Shown one piece after another: positions 8,439 through 17,251 of a stretch of DNA of 64,000 nucleotides. The stretch is from Rubellicoccus peritrichatus (GTDB taxonomy: Bacteria; Verrucomicrobiota; Verrucomicrobiia; Opitutales; Cerasicoccaceae). Made by a program: the position numbers and the translations under genes. The DNA lies in assembly GCF_033100135.1 (NCBI RefSeq), contig NZ_CP136920.1, forward strand, positions 2,165,001 through 2,229,000, read 5' to 3'. Position 1 is the stretch's first letter, and every line of letters begins with the position of its first letter. The notes beneath the pieces were generated by a model, which saw only the letters and a program-made list of their open reading frames with translations, was not told the DNA's origin and did not search any database.

Positions 8439-10079
8439 TTATTCTTCCAAATCTTTCTCGGTTATCCCGATATCATAAAGATTATCCTTACTTGAGGATG
8501 TGTTGCGTTCAGACAAGGCATCTAAACTCTCCCGTGAGTCGATAGTATCTATGCTGAGGCTCTCCGACTTTGCTGCTTCCTGGTCTTCTATTACAGTGTC
8601 TCTAAGGCTTATGATTGAAGGGTGATAGGGGTAGGTGTTCAAAGCGATGTTAAGCACCTGGGTCGCTTCCTCAAATTGCCCATTGTCATGCAAGGCTCTT
8701 GCAGCTTCCCAGAAGATCTCGGCTTCCCATTTACGTGATTCGAGAGACTCGATCAAGGCAAGGCGCGTATCCTGGCCGCGTTGTGTCACGGCTTTTAGTA
8801 TTTTGCCGAAAACCTCTTCGTAATGCTGGTCTTCATAGTTGTCTGGCAACTTGGCACTCCATGCATTGAATTGCTTTACCGCTTCTTCAAAATTGCCTTC
8901 TGTGGTCAAAGCCTGGATATAGAAAAATTCCATAGAGCTGACCAGTTCGGGGCGACGTGTCTTGCAGAACTCCAGCATTGTCTTAATACGCTCACTGTCT
9001 GGCAGGTCAGTGAGTCGAACAGCTAGATTGCTAATAGCTTTGTAATTCTGGCTGTGGTTGTTCAGGAAAAGGGTGATGTAGGCGTTGGCTTGTCGCCCTT
9101 CGTCTGCTTTGATCATTAGCATGATCGCATTGATCTGAGCATTCCAGGCTTGTGGGAAATCACGGAACAAACTCTGGAGCTGGGCCATCATCTCTGTTTT
9201 TTCTCCAGCCTCGTTCAATACAGAAGCTTTCAGAAGGAGGATGGCTGGAGTACGTTTTATTGCGTCGGGTAAATCATTCAGATGATCCAGAGCCTCATCA
9301 ACCGAACCCATTCTTGACAGCGCGGTTACTATCATATCATGGGCCTTAAATGGTGAATCCTCGTCAGCATTAATGGTTTCTGCTGTCTTTAAAAGCCCTA
9401 TGTAGTCTTCGCCCTGCAGCTGAGATAGCATCAACTGACGATAGAGAGGGTATTTGGTCTTTGGATTTTCAGCATATGTCTCAAACTCCAGTAACTTGGG
9501 AATTACTTTAACACTCAATGGATGGTTTCCGCGCAATTGAATGATTTCCAGGAGTGCGGGAACGTAGGCTTTGTCCTCTGGCATACCATAGTCCAGACCT
9601 TCTGCCAGAACTTCCGCTGCCTGCTCATACATCTGAGCGGATACGAAAAAACGAGCGAGCATCAGCCTGGCATGATGATCTTGCGGATACATGCGCAGCC
9701 CGGAGCGGTATAAATGAAATGCTACTCGGCCAAGCTGCGGATCTTTTTGTGCGTCTTCAAGCATTGCATCCGCATTAGCAATCAGCATTTGTCCCTGCAT
9801 GGGGCGGATTTGGCTCCAGCGATTGGGTAACAAGACATCCATGAACCCAATCTTACTGTGCTCGTGGCGCCCCCAATAAATAGACAAGGCCAATGCTCCA
9901 AAAATGTAGCCAAAAACCAGCAGAAAGCCAAGGTTGAGAAAAAGTCGCCCCAAATGGACATCAAAAAAGATCGCACTGGAATGTGCATGATGCCCTTTGC
10001 TGATCGAAAAAATGCGCCAGAAATGATGCCATTTTGTACGGCTGCTTTTTTTGCGGGCTCTCCTTAGGACGATTTTCAT
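8439..10079 (-). CDS. Membrane-anchored TPR protein
   Basis: This 546-aa protein has a basic N-terminal segment (about 1-40), then one transmembrane helix (about 45-70, FLNLGFLLVFGYIFGALALSI) and a long alpha-helical region of tetratricopeptide-like repeats (about 100-490). Repeat units such as HLYRSGLRMYPQDHHARLML, EEAVKQFNAWSAKLPDNYED and EEATQVLNIALNTYPYHPSI show the small/aromatic spacing of TPRs. The tail is rich in Ser and Asp. It has no catalytic motif, so it is probably a scaffold of unknown partner, with the repeats most likely outside the membrane. It lies directly upstream of gmk on the same strand. Confidence 0.75.
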   Translation of the reverse strand: MKIVLRRARKKSSRTKWHHFWRIFSISKGHHAHSSAIFFDVHLGRLFLNLGFLLVFGYIFGALALSIYWGRHEHSKIGFMDVLLPNRWSQIRPMQGQMLIANADAMLEDAQKDPQLGRVAFHLYRSGLRMYPQDHHARLMLARFFVSAQMYEQAAEVLAEGLDYGMPEDKAYVPALLEIIQLRGNHPLSVKVIPKLLEFETYAENPKTKYPLYRQLMLSQLQGEDYIGLLKTAETINADEDSPFKAHDMIVTALSRMGSVDEALDHLNDLPDAIKRTPAILLLKASVLNEAGEKTEMMAQLQSLFRDFPQAWNAQINAIMLMIKADEGRQANAYITLFLNNHSQNYKAISNLAVRLTDLPDSERIKTMLEFCKTRRPELVSSMEFFYIQALTTEGNFEEAVKQFNAWSAKLPDNYEDQHYEEVFGKILKAVTQRGQDTRLALIESLESRKWEAEIFWEAARALHDNGQFEEATQVLNIALNTYPYHPSIISLRDTVIEDQEAAKSESLSIDTIDSRESLDALSERNTSSSKDNLYDIGITEKDLEE

Positions 10080-10113
10080 AATAATCGGGGTAATTTCAAA
10101 GAGTTGTCCGGGC

Positions 10114-10755
10114 TTACTTGGCAGCCCAGGTCAATCCACGGAGAAGAAGCTCCAGGCAATCGCCTTTGAATTCACTAGGATCATGTCCGAGTGCGCTGTA
10201 AAATACGCGAGCTTTGCCCCAGGGGCGAACCCAGGCGACGGGCATTGTTGTTCCTTCCAGCCAGGGGTCTGTGGGTTGATTGACTTTTGTTGCAGCAATG
10301 ACTTCGACTGCCGGATCGATATGCATGTAATACTGCTCGGAATGCATTGGAAATGAGCTGAGACCTTTTGTAATTTCGTGGTCCGGATTTATGATATCCA
10401 CCGTGTAGTCTTTCATATTGCCTGGATGCCCAACAAATTGGCCTCCGATCATGATCTGAAACTCACAGTTGTCCCTGAATGCGTCTCCCGCACCACCATG
10501 CCAGCCAGCGAGTCCAATTCCTGATTCGATGACTTCTTTCAGGCTTTTGCCTTGCTCGAAGGTCATATTGCCCATCGTCCAGTTGGGGATGATAAGGTCA
10601 AATTGACGCAATCGATCTTGATCAAGGAATACATCAAGATCTGTTTCCATGGAAACAGAAAATTCTCTTCCTGAAAGTGCTTCGGAAACGATCTTTGAGG
10701 TTTCCTCCGGCTGGTGGCCATCCCAGCCGCCATAAACGATAAGTGCGGACTTCAT
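10114..10755 (-). CDS. ThuA-like protein (glutamine amidotransferase-like fold)
   Basis: This 213-aa protein matches the ThuA family (trehalose-utilisation-like, class I amidotransferase-like fold): an N-terminal ALIVYGGWDGHQPEE, FDLIIPNWTMGNMT, the core GIGLAGWHGGAGDAFR and the later PMHSEQYYMHIDPAVEV and PVAWVRPWGKARVFYSALGHD. These last motifs are strongly conserved in ThuA proteins from Verrucomicrobiota and Planctomycetota, where the genes go with sugar metabolism. The enzymatic reaction is not established. An open frame extends upstream to 11064, but that part runs into the MscS gene, and family alignment supports the ATG at 10755. Confidence 0.9.
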   Translation of the reverse strand: MKSALIVYGGWDGHQPEETSKIVSEALSGREFSVSMETDLDVFLDQDRLRQFDLIIPNWTMGNMTFEQGKSLKEVIESGIGLAGWHGGAGDAFRDNCEFQIMIGGQFVGHPGNMKDYTVDIINPDHEITKGLSSFPMHSEQYYMHIDPAVEVIAATKVNQPTDPWLEGTTMPVAWVRPWGKARVFYSALGHDPSEFKGDCLELLLRGLTWAAK

Positions 10756-10903
10756 ATTCGCGAAATCAAGACCACTTGTAATGAAGCGCAAGTCAATATT
10801 GTAACATATGAGTAAGAAGTCGGAGCGGAGGGCAGAAGATGGACTTTGACGACGGTCAGTATGGCAGATATGGAAAACCTTCCAGATAACCAGCTTACTT
10901 GGC

Positions 10904-12445
10904 TCAAGGAGGGGTGCTGGGACCAAAATCCCCAGGGATTTGCTCGCTGGAATCCTTCTCTCCCTGGCCTTCCCAGCGGCTCTTATATTCAACATCTGCC
11001 AGTTTACTGGCGATGGGGCCTTCCATGTAAAGACTGCGTGCGGGGAAGGCGATTGAGAGGCCACGAGCGCGAACAGCTCGCATGATATTGCAGTTTACCC
11101 GTTCACGGACCTCCATGTGAGGGACCCATGCGGTTGTCTTGGTAAAGTAATAAACCAAAATGTCCAATGAGCTTTCGCCAAAGTCCGTAAAGTTAACCAG
11201 AATAAACTCCTGTTGGACGCCTTCGTCATTTTTCAGTAACTCCTTGATATCGGCGACGATGCCTTCCATGTCATCTGCACTCGCTTCATACGAGATGCCA
11301 ACGTATTGTTTGACCCGGCGTTTGGGCATACGTGACCAGTTATTGATGTATTCATTGGCCAAAACACCGTTGGGAATCGACATGACCGTCTTCGGCCAGG
11401 TTCTCACTTTGGTGGAACGTAGCCCAATGGACTCGACGTCGCCATCTACCTGATTTCCAACAATGATCCAGTCCCCGACTTTGAAAGGGCGGTCGAGCAT
11501 GATCATAAGTGTCCCGAAAAGATTGCCAATGGTATCTTTGGAGGCAAAGGCGAGGGCGGCACCACCAAGGCCGAGAGTTGCGAGTATTCCGCTGACATTA
11601 TAGCCAAGGTTATCGATTACCATGAGGACACCGATGACTATGATGAAGGCCTTTGATGACTTCCGCATGATCGGAACAAAGCCGTGAAGTGCTGAATCCC
11701 GACTTTGGGCGATGTCATTGAGGATGTCGGCCATCACATCAATAACCCTGACCAACGCCCAAATGACTATGATCATGGAAGTCCCTCTGAAGAGATCATC
11801 CACGACGGCTTCCAGACTGCTATTGAGTGGCAGGACAAGTATCGCCAGGAAAAAACCAATCCACAGGAGGAGCAGTGAGACTGGCTTTTCCAGTGCTGTT
11901 ATCAGAACTTCGTCATGCCGGAACTTTGTTTTCTTCGTCAGTTTGTGGAGATACTTGAAAATGATATTGGTGACCAGGCCTCGGAAGATCAGGGTCAGCA
12001 TTAAAATGACAAAGCTCCAAACAATCTGTGAAACTGAGAAGCCCATGATCGTCTGACTCATGAAGCTGCGGAACTCATTTTCTACGCCGAAGATGGACAG
12101 AACATCGTTTGCGATTTCGTCCTCAAATTTGCGAGCGATTGCCGTTTGAGTTTCTCTGATCGTATTGACTGTCTGCTCTTCTTCTGCGCGATGTCCTTCA
12201 TCTGGTAAAGCATCGCCATCTGGGGCAGTGGCAGCTTTTTCACTAGCTGGAGGTTCTGCTGGTTTGGGTGCATCGTTCGCCTTCGCTGGCGTATCAGTGG
12301 CTGCAGGCGAAGGTGTCGTTGTGGCCGGCGCAGTTGGTGTTTGAGCGACCAGAACAAATGCAGAAAGTGCCTTGGTTGTTACGACACTGGCTTGGCTAGA
12401 GCATAGGCCTAGTAAAACTGCACAAAGTAGAGCGATCCTCATCAT
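10904..12445 (-). CDS. MscS-family mechanosensitive channel
   Basis: This 513-aa channel protein has a signal peptide-like N-terminus (about 1-20), then an Ala/Pro/Thr-rich stretch (about 30-85), a short helical part and four or five transmembrane helices (about 130-290). The pore-lining TM3 reads ILATLGLGGAALAFASKDTIGN, the glycine/alanine-packed helix typical of MscS. The cytoplasmic beta domain follows with DRPFKVGDWIIVGNQVDGDVESIGLRSTKVRTW and then the C-terminal alpha/beta part. It should open under membrane tension and release solutes during osmotic downshift. The nearest gene upstream is an EF-hand protein that ends in its own terminator, so it is probably a single-gene unit. Confidence 0.92.
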   Translation of the reverse strand: MMRIALLCAVLLGLCSSQASVVTTKALSAFVLVAQTPTAPATTTPSPAATDTPAKANDAPKPAEPPASEKAATAPDGDALPDEGHRAEEEQTVNTIRETQTAIARKFEDEIANDVLSIFGVENEFRSFMSQTIMGFSVSQIVWSFVILMLTLIFRGLVTNIIFKYLHKLTKKTKFRHDEVLITALEKPVSLLLLWIGFFLAILVLPLNSSLEAVVDDLFRGTSMIIVIWALVRVIDVMADILNDIAQSRDSALHGFVPIMRKSSKAFIIVIGVLMVIDNLGYNVSGILATLGLGGAALAFASKDTIGNLFGTLMIMLDRPFKVGDWIIVGNQVDGDVESIGLRSTKVRTWPKTVMSIPNGVLANEYINNWSRMPKRRVKQYVGISYEASADDMEGIVADIKELLKNDEGVQQEFILVNFTDFGESSLDILVYYFTKTTAWVPHMEVRERVNCNIMRAVRARGLSIAFPARSLYMEGPIASKLADVEYKSRWEGQGEKDSSEQIPGDFGPSTPP

Positions 12446-12480
12446 AGCACTTTATTTAAAGGGAGATGGCGAACTGGCAA

Positions 12481-12520
12481 TCAAAACAAAAAAGAAGGGC
12501 GCATTCATTGCACCCTTCTT
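12481..12520 (-). terminator. Rho-independent terminator of the EF-hand gene
   Basis: On the minus strand, a stem of about 11 bp with one mismatch (12492-12502 against 12510-12520) closes a 7-nt loop. It is followed at once by a run of T residues (TTTTTTTGTTTT). This is a canonical intrinsic terminator. It sits 37 bp after the EF-hand stop codon and shields the MscS gene from read-through. Confidence 0.85.
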
Positions 12521-12556
12521 GTCGTTTAAACCTTTATCCTGAATGAAAAAAGTTGT

Positions 12557-13135
12557 TCAAGCCGCTTCTTGACCCGAAGGAGGCTTGGGGCCACGGCCTT
12601 CTCTATCGCCCCCTCGTTGAGACTTTTGACCTCTGGGCCCTGCTTTACGCATGGCCTGTTTTGCGTTTTGTCGTTCTTCGTCAGATAGAAGCCCGTCACC
12701 ATCGGCGTCAAAGCGTTCCAGCATTTGTGCTTTGCGTTCGTCTTCAAAAGCCTGTGCCTCAGCTTGTTCCGCGGCATTGAGCTGCCCATCGCCATCAGCG
12801 TCAAAATGACGAAGTTGTCTCTGTTGACGAATGGCCTCGCGGGCTTGCTTACGCTCGTCACCAGTGAGTTTGCCATCACCATCAGCATCGAATTTTTCAA
12901 TCATTTTCTGCCGAATCTGACCCTGGCGTCCTCCTGGGCGTCTGCCTTCTGATTTCATCGTTTCTCGGGCTGACTCACGCTCGGCTTCACTGATAGTCCC
13001 GTCGCCGTCTGTGTCAAATTGCTCCATGAAATCGGCATGTGATGGAGGGCCTTGTCGTTCTTTTTGAGGCTTTGCCGCAACAATCGCGGTCCCTGCCAGT
13101 ATCATTGCTAAAGATAAGATAGTTTTGTTTTTCAT
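12557..13135 (-). CDS. Secreted EF-hand calcium-binding protein
   Basis: This 192-aa protein has a signal peptide (hydrophobic LSLAMILAGTAIVAA, cleavage near residue 21). At least four EF-hand loops follow, each starting with the Ca-coordinating D-x-D-G-D-G pattern: FDTDGDGTISEAE, FDADGDGKLTGDE, FDADGDGQLNAAE and FDADGDGLLSDEE. They are spaced about 35 residues apart and separated by Lys/Arg/Glu-rich helices. The tail is Gly/Arg/Pro-rich. It should bind calcium outside the cytosol. The target is unknown. An intrinsic terminator lies directly downstream. Confidence 0.88.
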   Translation of the reverse strand: MKNKTILSLAMILAGTAIVAAKPQKERQGPPSHADFMEQFDTDGDGTISEAERESARETMKSEGRRPGGRQGQIRQKMIEKFDADGDGKLTGDERKQAREAIRQQRQLRHFDADGDGQLNAAEQAEAQAFEDERKAQMLERFDADGDGLLSDEERQNAKQAMRKAGPRGQKSQRGGDREGRGPKPPSGQEAA

Positions 13136-13250
13136 TAAATCCTTGGTTGATTCAAATAAGGAAACCTATGTGCGGATAAAAAGTTGCAGGATACCTTTTT
13201 CAGCGAATAGGCTTTAGCAAATAAGCCGTATTTTCATCGGCATTTTTACG

Positions 13251-13601
13251 ATGTACCAGGTAACATTCAGCGATCAGAGCATGCACGAGCTAAACCAGCT
13301 CGATATTACCGTGCAGATGCCCATCGTGGAGAAGTTCTCCAGTTTAACAAAGGAGTATCTGGAGAGCGGTGGAGAGGATCTGGGGCGCTTTGATCGGGGA
13401 GGCAAGACTTTCTACCGATTGCGCGCAGGAGAGTTTCGTATCTATTTTGAAGTGCGTGGGGACACGCTTTACAGCCATTTTATTCTCCACCAGCATTCGT
13501 TGGCAGATTTTGTTTTTCGCTTTAAGTTGCCTTACCGGGAGGAAACGCTCGTGGAACAGCACCAGTCTTTCTGGAAATACCTCGAAACGTTGACCAAGTA
13601 A
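13251..13601 (+). CDS. RelE/ParE-fold protein (orphan toxin-like)
   Basis: This 116-aa protein looks like the RelE/ParE superfamily. An N-terminal strand MYQVTFSDQSM is followed by a helix with a Glu/Lys pattern, then FYRLRAGEFRIYFEVRGDTLYSHFILHQHS, the antiparallel sheet with the Arg-Ile-Tyr-Phe motif of RelE toxins. In RelE the conserved Arg and Tyr of this sheet take part in ribosome-dependent mRNA cleavage. No antitoxin gene is seen on either side, and pssA begins 5 bp after it on the same strand. The two are therefore probably one transcript. It could have a regulatory rather than toxic role. Confidence 0.7.
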   Translation: MYQVTFSDQSMHELNQLDITVQMPIVEKFSSLTKEYLESGGEDLGRFDRGGKTFYRLRAGEFRIYFEVRGDTLYSHFILHQHSLADFVFRFKLPYREETLVEQHQSFWKYLETLTK

Positions 13602-13606
13602 AAGCC

Positions 13607-14497
13607 ATGTCGGAGGAAAAAGCAGCAGTGGAAGACACGAAAGGCGTCGAGGGATCGAGTAAGGCTCAAGCCGTCGATATGCCTTACCGGGATGTGGTTG
13701 AGGCGAGTCATATTTATATTTTGCCCAATCTCTTTACCGCTGGTAACCTTTTCTTTGGCTTCATTGCTATTATCTGGTGCATTCATGGGCGTTATGTGGA
13801 TGCGACTCAGGCAGAAGCAGCCAGGTCTTATACGGAAGCTGTCTTTTTCATTTTAGCTGCGGGTCTTTGCGATGTGTTCGATGGTCGGGTTGCTCGTTTG
13901 GGAGGTAGGGAAAGCCTGTTTGGTAAGGAGTTTGATTCCATCGCTGACGTGGTTTCGTTCGGTGTGGCTCCTGCCTTGATGGTTTTCTTTCTCCTGCTTT
14001 CTCCAACCATGGGCTATGATTTCTACCGGCAAATTGGCTGGTTGGTCGGATTTATTTATCTGCTTTGTGCTGGAGTGCGTTTGGCGCGGTTTAATGTCAT
14101 CACCAATCCCTTCATCCCAGGCTCAAATGAAATCGTTAAGCCACAGGAATTCCTTGGCTTGCCTGCGCCCGCAGCTGCTGGATTGACTGCATCTCTGGTC
14201 CTGTTGGTTGTTAATTTCGATCTTCGCGGGTTCGCTCTCTTCTTGCCACCCCTGATGCTGCTGACTGCATGGCTGATGGTGAGCAAAGTGCCTTATCCAA
14301 GCTTCAAATACTTGAGCTGGAACTCCCGCATGGGCATTGAGAAATTTATTCTGCTCATCGTTGTGGTGGCAGCATTTATTACTTTTTGGCGCTGGTCGTT
14401 TGCGGTCGCCTTCATCCTCTACATTTTCTACGGTTTCTTCCGTGATCTGAGGAAGACTTATCGCAGGAAGCGTAAGCTGGCAGCTCAGGAAAATTGA
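13607..14497 (+). CDS. pssA: CDP-diacylglycerol-serine O-phosphatidyltransferase
   Basis: This 296-aa membrane enzyme forms phosphatidylserine from CDP-diacylglycerol and serine, the route to phosphatidylethanolamine. The complete CDP-alcohol phosphotransferase signature D-G-x2-A-R-x8-G-x3-D-x3-D is visible from DGRVARLGG to EFDSIAD (about residues 89-112). About eight hydrophobic helices surround it, which fits the longer PssA type seen in many Gram-negatives. An N-terminal hydrophilic extension (about 1-30) precedes the first helix. It follows the RelE-like gene with a 5-bp gap and converges on the DUF2237 gene. Confidence 0.93.
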   Translation: MSEEKAAVEDTKGVEGSSKAQAVDMPYRDVVEASHIYILPNLFTAGNLFFGFIAIIWCIHGRYVDATQAEAARSYTEAVFFILAAGLCDVFDGRVARLGGRESLFGKEFDSIADVVSFGVAPALMVFFLLLSPTMGYDFYRQIGWLVGFIYLLCAGVRLARFNVITNPFIPGSNEIVKPQEFLGLPAPAAAGLTASLVLLVVNFDLRGFALFLPPLMLLTAWLMVSKVPYPSFKYLSWNSRMGIEKFILLIVVVAAFITFWRWSFAVAFILYIFYGFFRDLRKTYRRKRKLAAQEN

Positions 14498-14517
14498 AGC
14501 GTGTTTTTATGCTTCAA
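14494..14517. terminator. Small hairpin at a convergent gene junction
   Basis: A perfect 7-bp stem (TTGAAGC at 14494-14500 against GCTTCAA at 14511-14517) with a T-rich loop spans the pssA stop codon and the stop codon of the opposite gene. It has no following T-run. It may act as a weak bidirectional end signal. Confidence 0.35.
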
Positions 14518-14887
14518 CCGCATGTGCCTTGAGATCGTCGAGGTCGATAAATTCGAGGACTGATATGTGCGAAGCTTCAAGTACAACTGCTGGAGCGACT
14601 CCCGCGTCGAAAGCTTCTTTCCAGCGAAGGACGCACAAGCACCAGCGATCGCCTGCTTTTAATCCCGGGAAACCCAATTCGGGTGAGGGAGTGATCAAGT
14701 CATTACCCCGGCTGAAGCTGAACTCCAGAAATGCATCCGTCATCACTGCACAGACTGTGTGTAAGCCTCGGTCTTCCGGGCCTGTCTGACAGTAACCATT
14801 GCGGAAAAAGCCTGTCACCGGATCGGCACAGCACAGGGTCAGTGGAGTTCCGAGGACGTTACTTTGGCGAATTTGAGGATCAGACAT
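14507..14887 (-). CDS. DUF2237 family protein
   Basis: This 126-aa cytosolic protein carries the conserved DUF2237 (COG3651) features: SNVLGTPLTLCCADPVTGFF near the start, then GPEDRGLHTVCAVMTDAFLEFS, SRGNDLITPSPELGFPGLK and GDRWCLCVLRWKEA, with conserved Cys residues. These proteins are widespread and have no established function. An open frame continues upstream to 14989, but the family begins near MSDPQIRQSN, so the ATG at 14887 is chosen. It is convergent with pssA and divergent from purN. Confidence 0.85.
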   Translation of the reverse strand: MSDPQIRQSNVLGTPLTLCCADPVTGFFRNGYCQTGPEDRGLHTVCAVMTDAFLEFSFSRGNDLITPSPELGFPGLKAGDRWCLCVLRWKEAFDAGVAPAVVLEASHISVLEFIDLDDLKAHAVEA

Positions 14888-14989
14888 GCGGTAAATATAG
14901 TTGGTGGAATCAAGATAACTGCAAGCTCGGGAGCAATTATTCGCAAATGAGTTGCACAGCATGCACTCATTCCCTACGCCAATAGTCAT

Positions 14990-15586
14990 ATGTTTCGTGT
15001 GGTCATTTTAGGTTCAGGGCGTGGCAGCAACGCTGAGGCGATTCTGCAGGCTCAGGAAGATGGCACTCTGGGGCTCGCTCGTGTGGTGGGAGTCTTCTCT
15101 GACAAGCCCGAGGCTGGCATCCTCAAACTGGGCGCACGCTTTGATTTGCCCGCATTCTACCTTGATCCCGGCAAATACAAGACGAAGCTATCCAATGAAG
15201 CCGAGCGTCATTGGATAGAAATGATCGATCAGCTCAGTCCCGACCTGATTGTTTTGGCGGGGTATATGCGTGTGATCAAGGAGCCTTTCCTCAAGGCATT
15301 TTCAGACCGAATCATCAATCTCCACCCAAGCCTGCTTCCAAAGTATCCTGGGTTGAACGGCATTGGCCAGGCCTTTGATTCCGATGACAAGGAAACAGGC
15401 TGCACCGTTCATTGGGTCAACGCAGAGGTTGATGGAGGTGAAGTAATCGATCAAGCCCGCGTCCCAATCTACGAAGATGATACTTTGGAAGCCCTTGAAA
15501 CCCGTGTCCACGAAGCGGAGCATAGCTTATTGCCTGCGGTAATTTGCCGTATTGCGGAAGAACGTATGTTCGGGCCATCGATTTAG
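14990..15586 (+). CDS. purN: Phosphoribosylglycinamide formyltransferase
   Basis: This 198-aa enzyme transfers the formyl group of 10-formyl-tetrahydrofolate to glycinamide ribonucleotide in purine synthesis. The phosphate loop GSGRGSNAEAIL is at residues 6-17. The folate site and catalytic region contain INLHPSLLPKYPG (His) and VDGGEVIDQ (Asp, near residue 150), with DLIVLAGYMRV between. The length is normal. The ATG at 14990 fits the family start. It is followed after an imperfect inverted repeat by prmA on the same strand. Confidence 0.95.
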   Translation: MFRVVILGSGRGSNAEAILQAQEDGTLGLARVVGVFSDKPEAGILKLGARFDLPAFYLDPGKYKTKLSNEAERHWIEMIDQLSPDLIVLAGYMRVIKEPFLKAFSDRIINLHPSLLPKYPGLNGIGQAFDSDDKETGCTVHWVNAEVDGGEVIDQARVPIYEDDTLEALETRVHEAEHSLLPAVICRIAEERMFGPSI

Positions 15587-15600
15587 GGAGTAAATCAGTC

Positions 15601-15698
15601 AGAAGTGAGAAGTCGGAAGAGTTTTCTATTTGCCATTTTTCATTCAACAACTTTTCACTTCATCCTCTTTCTGCCTTCTCTCTTCTGACTTCTTACTT
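15601..15698. repeat. Imperfect inverted repeat with GAAGT/ACTTC words between purN and prmA
   Basis: The 119-bp purN-prmA gap holds a left arm at 15601-15621 and a right arm at about 15680-15698 that are reverse complements apart from about three differences. The loop (about 58 bp) is T-rich and has further CTTC and TTTTCA words. Repeats built from AGAAGT/CAGAAG words recur between genes in related genomes. A similar short word lies at about 10808-10840. It could form a long hairpin in the transcript. Confidence 0.45.
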
Positions 15699-15705
15699 TC
15701 TTTAA

Positions 15706-16590
15706 ATGTATACCGTTCAATGTGAAATCCCGGAGTCTCTGGCTGATGAGCTGGAAGCACTGCTTTGCGAAAACGTTCGTTCCTCATGGAGTCTCCATCA
15801 GGATAAAGTCGGCCAACCTTTTAAGCTGAAAGGCTTTTTCGAAGAAGACGGCGAAGCAGAGACTGCCTATGCTGAGCTGCGTGCCGATTGTAAGACTTTG
15901 CCGGAAAATCCGGAGTTCGGGTCGATTGAAGACCGTGAATGGAAGGAAGCTTACAAGGCGTTTATCAAGCCATGGGATCATAAAGGCCTTCATTGGGTTC
16001 CTGCCTGGCAACGCGAAACTTATGTCGTTCCTGCTGATGAGGTTGCCGTTTATTTGGATGCAGGTTTGGCTTTTGGGACTGGCAGCCATGAGACAACCCG
16101 TCTGATGGCGCGACGACTGATTGATTTTCGTGCCGAGAAGGGAAATGCTTTTTCATCTCAGAACATCATCGATGCGGGGTGTGGCTCGGGCATTCTCGCG
16201 ATATCAGCTCAAAAGCTCGGGGCGCATCACCTCTACGGTTTCGATCGTGATCCTGAAGCAATTCGAGTCAGTAATGAGAACATCGTGTTCAACGACCTGC
16301 CTGCTAATTCGATTCCTTTTGAAGAAGGCGGTATTGAGCAATGCCTCGGCAATCGCACCGCCGATTTGATTCTCGCGAACATTCAGGCCGACGTTCTTAA
16401 AATTCACGCTGAGTCATTCATTGAAAGCACCAACAAGGACGGAACGCTTGCCCTCAGTGGCATCCTTGCCAGGGAGCTCGATGAGGTTCGCGAATGCTTC
16501 GATGCGATCGCAAAGGCCCAATGGGATGCCTTCAAAATCGATACCCGAACCGACGGCGAGTGGTCGGACCTGGTGCTGTTCCGCAAGTAG
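15706..16590 (+). CDS. prmA: Ribosomal protein L11 methyltransferase
   Basis: This 294-aa SAM-dependent methyltransferase modifies L11 lysine/N-terminal amines. The N-terminal substrate domain (about 1-95) leads into the PrmA-specific VYLDAGLAFGTGSHETTRLM segment (about residues 110-129). The SAM-binding core reads IIDAGCGSGILAISAQKLGA, followed by GFDRDPEAIRVSNENI. DLILANIQADVL is the family variant of the catalytic NPP-like loop. The length fits PrmA. It lies downstream of purN across an inverted repeat. Confidence 0.92.
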   Translation: MYTVQCEIPESLADELEALLCENVRSSWSLHQDKVGQPFKLKGFFEEDGEAETAYAELRADCKTLPENPEFGSIEDREWKEAYKAFIKPWDHKGLHWVPAWQRETYVVPADEVAVYLDAGLAFGTGSHETTRLMARRLIDFRAEKGNAFSSQNIIDAGCGSGILAISAQKLGAHHLYGFDRDPEAIRVSNENIVFNDLPANSIPFEEGGIEQCLGNRTADLILANIQADVLKIHAESFIESTNKDGTLALSGILARELDEVRECFDAIAKAQWDAFKIDTRTDGEWSDLVLFRK

Positions 16591-16612
16591 TTAACTGTAG
16601 TCGTAAGCTCTT

Positions 16613-17251
16613 CTAAGATTTGCGATAACGTTTCATCATTACGAAGGCTAAGCCGAATACGCTGGCTATGAGGGCGTAAGTGCCTGGCTCTGGGACCGTA
16701 TTGATTGCCAGTGTGACTGCAGTATGATCAATCCTGTACTGTCCATCGCTTGGCCCTGCTGCAGTCGCAAAACGTATAATGGCAAAATCTCCTCCGCTAA
16801 AGGTATTGTCACTGAGAACGATTGACTGGTTCGCATAGACTCCAGGACTACTGACAGTTGCGCCGGTGTTGATCGCTGCAGTGCCTTGCCAAAGTGCAAG
16901 GTTTGTCGTCGTTGCGCCTGGCATGGAATCATCCGCAAATGTTCCTATATACTCGACTGTGAAGGGTTCGGGGTTTGATGAAAATTCAGTGACGGTATAG
17001 TTTAGGGCAAAAGTTGCATTGTTGAGCTCTTCAGTGGTAAACCCGGAAAGGTCAAAAGACACGTAACCTGTCAGTGTAATGATAGGGGTTGGGTGCCCGG
17101 TGCCCAGAAATGGATTACTTGGTGACCATTGGCTGGTTGCAATAGTCCCTTGTGTTGCCGAAGGGACGATTGTGATTATCGCATGCGATTGTAAGGTGGC
17201 GAATAGCGTCCAAAGGGTGATTGATGTGAAAAGTAGTAGTTTTGATTTCAT
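16613..17251 (-). CDS. PEP-CTERM protein of unknown function
   Basis: This 212-aa protein has a signal peptide (LLFTSITLWTLFATLQSHA) and a C-terminal PEP-CTERM signal: VPEPGTYALIAS, a hydrophobic helix and a basic end (KRYRKS). Exosortases recognise and cut such signals, releasing or anchoring the protein at the outer surface. The middle part (about 25-185) is Ser/Thr/Asn-rich, beta-type, with no recognised domain. It is convergent with prmA, only 22 bp away, and has a long AT-rich leader upstream. Confidence 0.85.
   Translation of the reverse strand: MKSKLLLFTSITLWTLFATLQSHAIITIVPSATQGTIATSQWSPSNPFLGTGHPTPIITLTGYVSFDLSGFTTEELNNATFALNYTVTEFSSNPEPFTVEYIGTFADDSMPGATTTNLALWQGTAAINTGATVSSPGVYANQSIVLSDNTFSGGDFAIIRFATAAGPSDGQYRIDHTAVTLAINTVPEPGTYALIASVFGLAFVMMKRYRKS

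Noticed and set aside
10756-11064. N-terminal extension of the ThuA protein to 11064
   Set aside because: The added 103 residues run through an intergenic gap and the MscS gene end and do not fit the family; ATG 10755 starts the fold directly.
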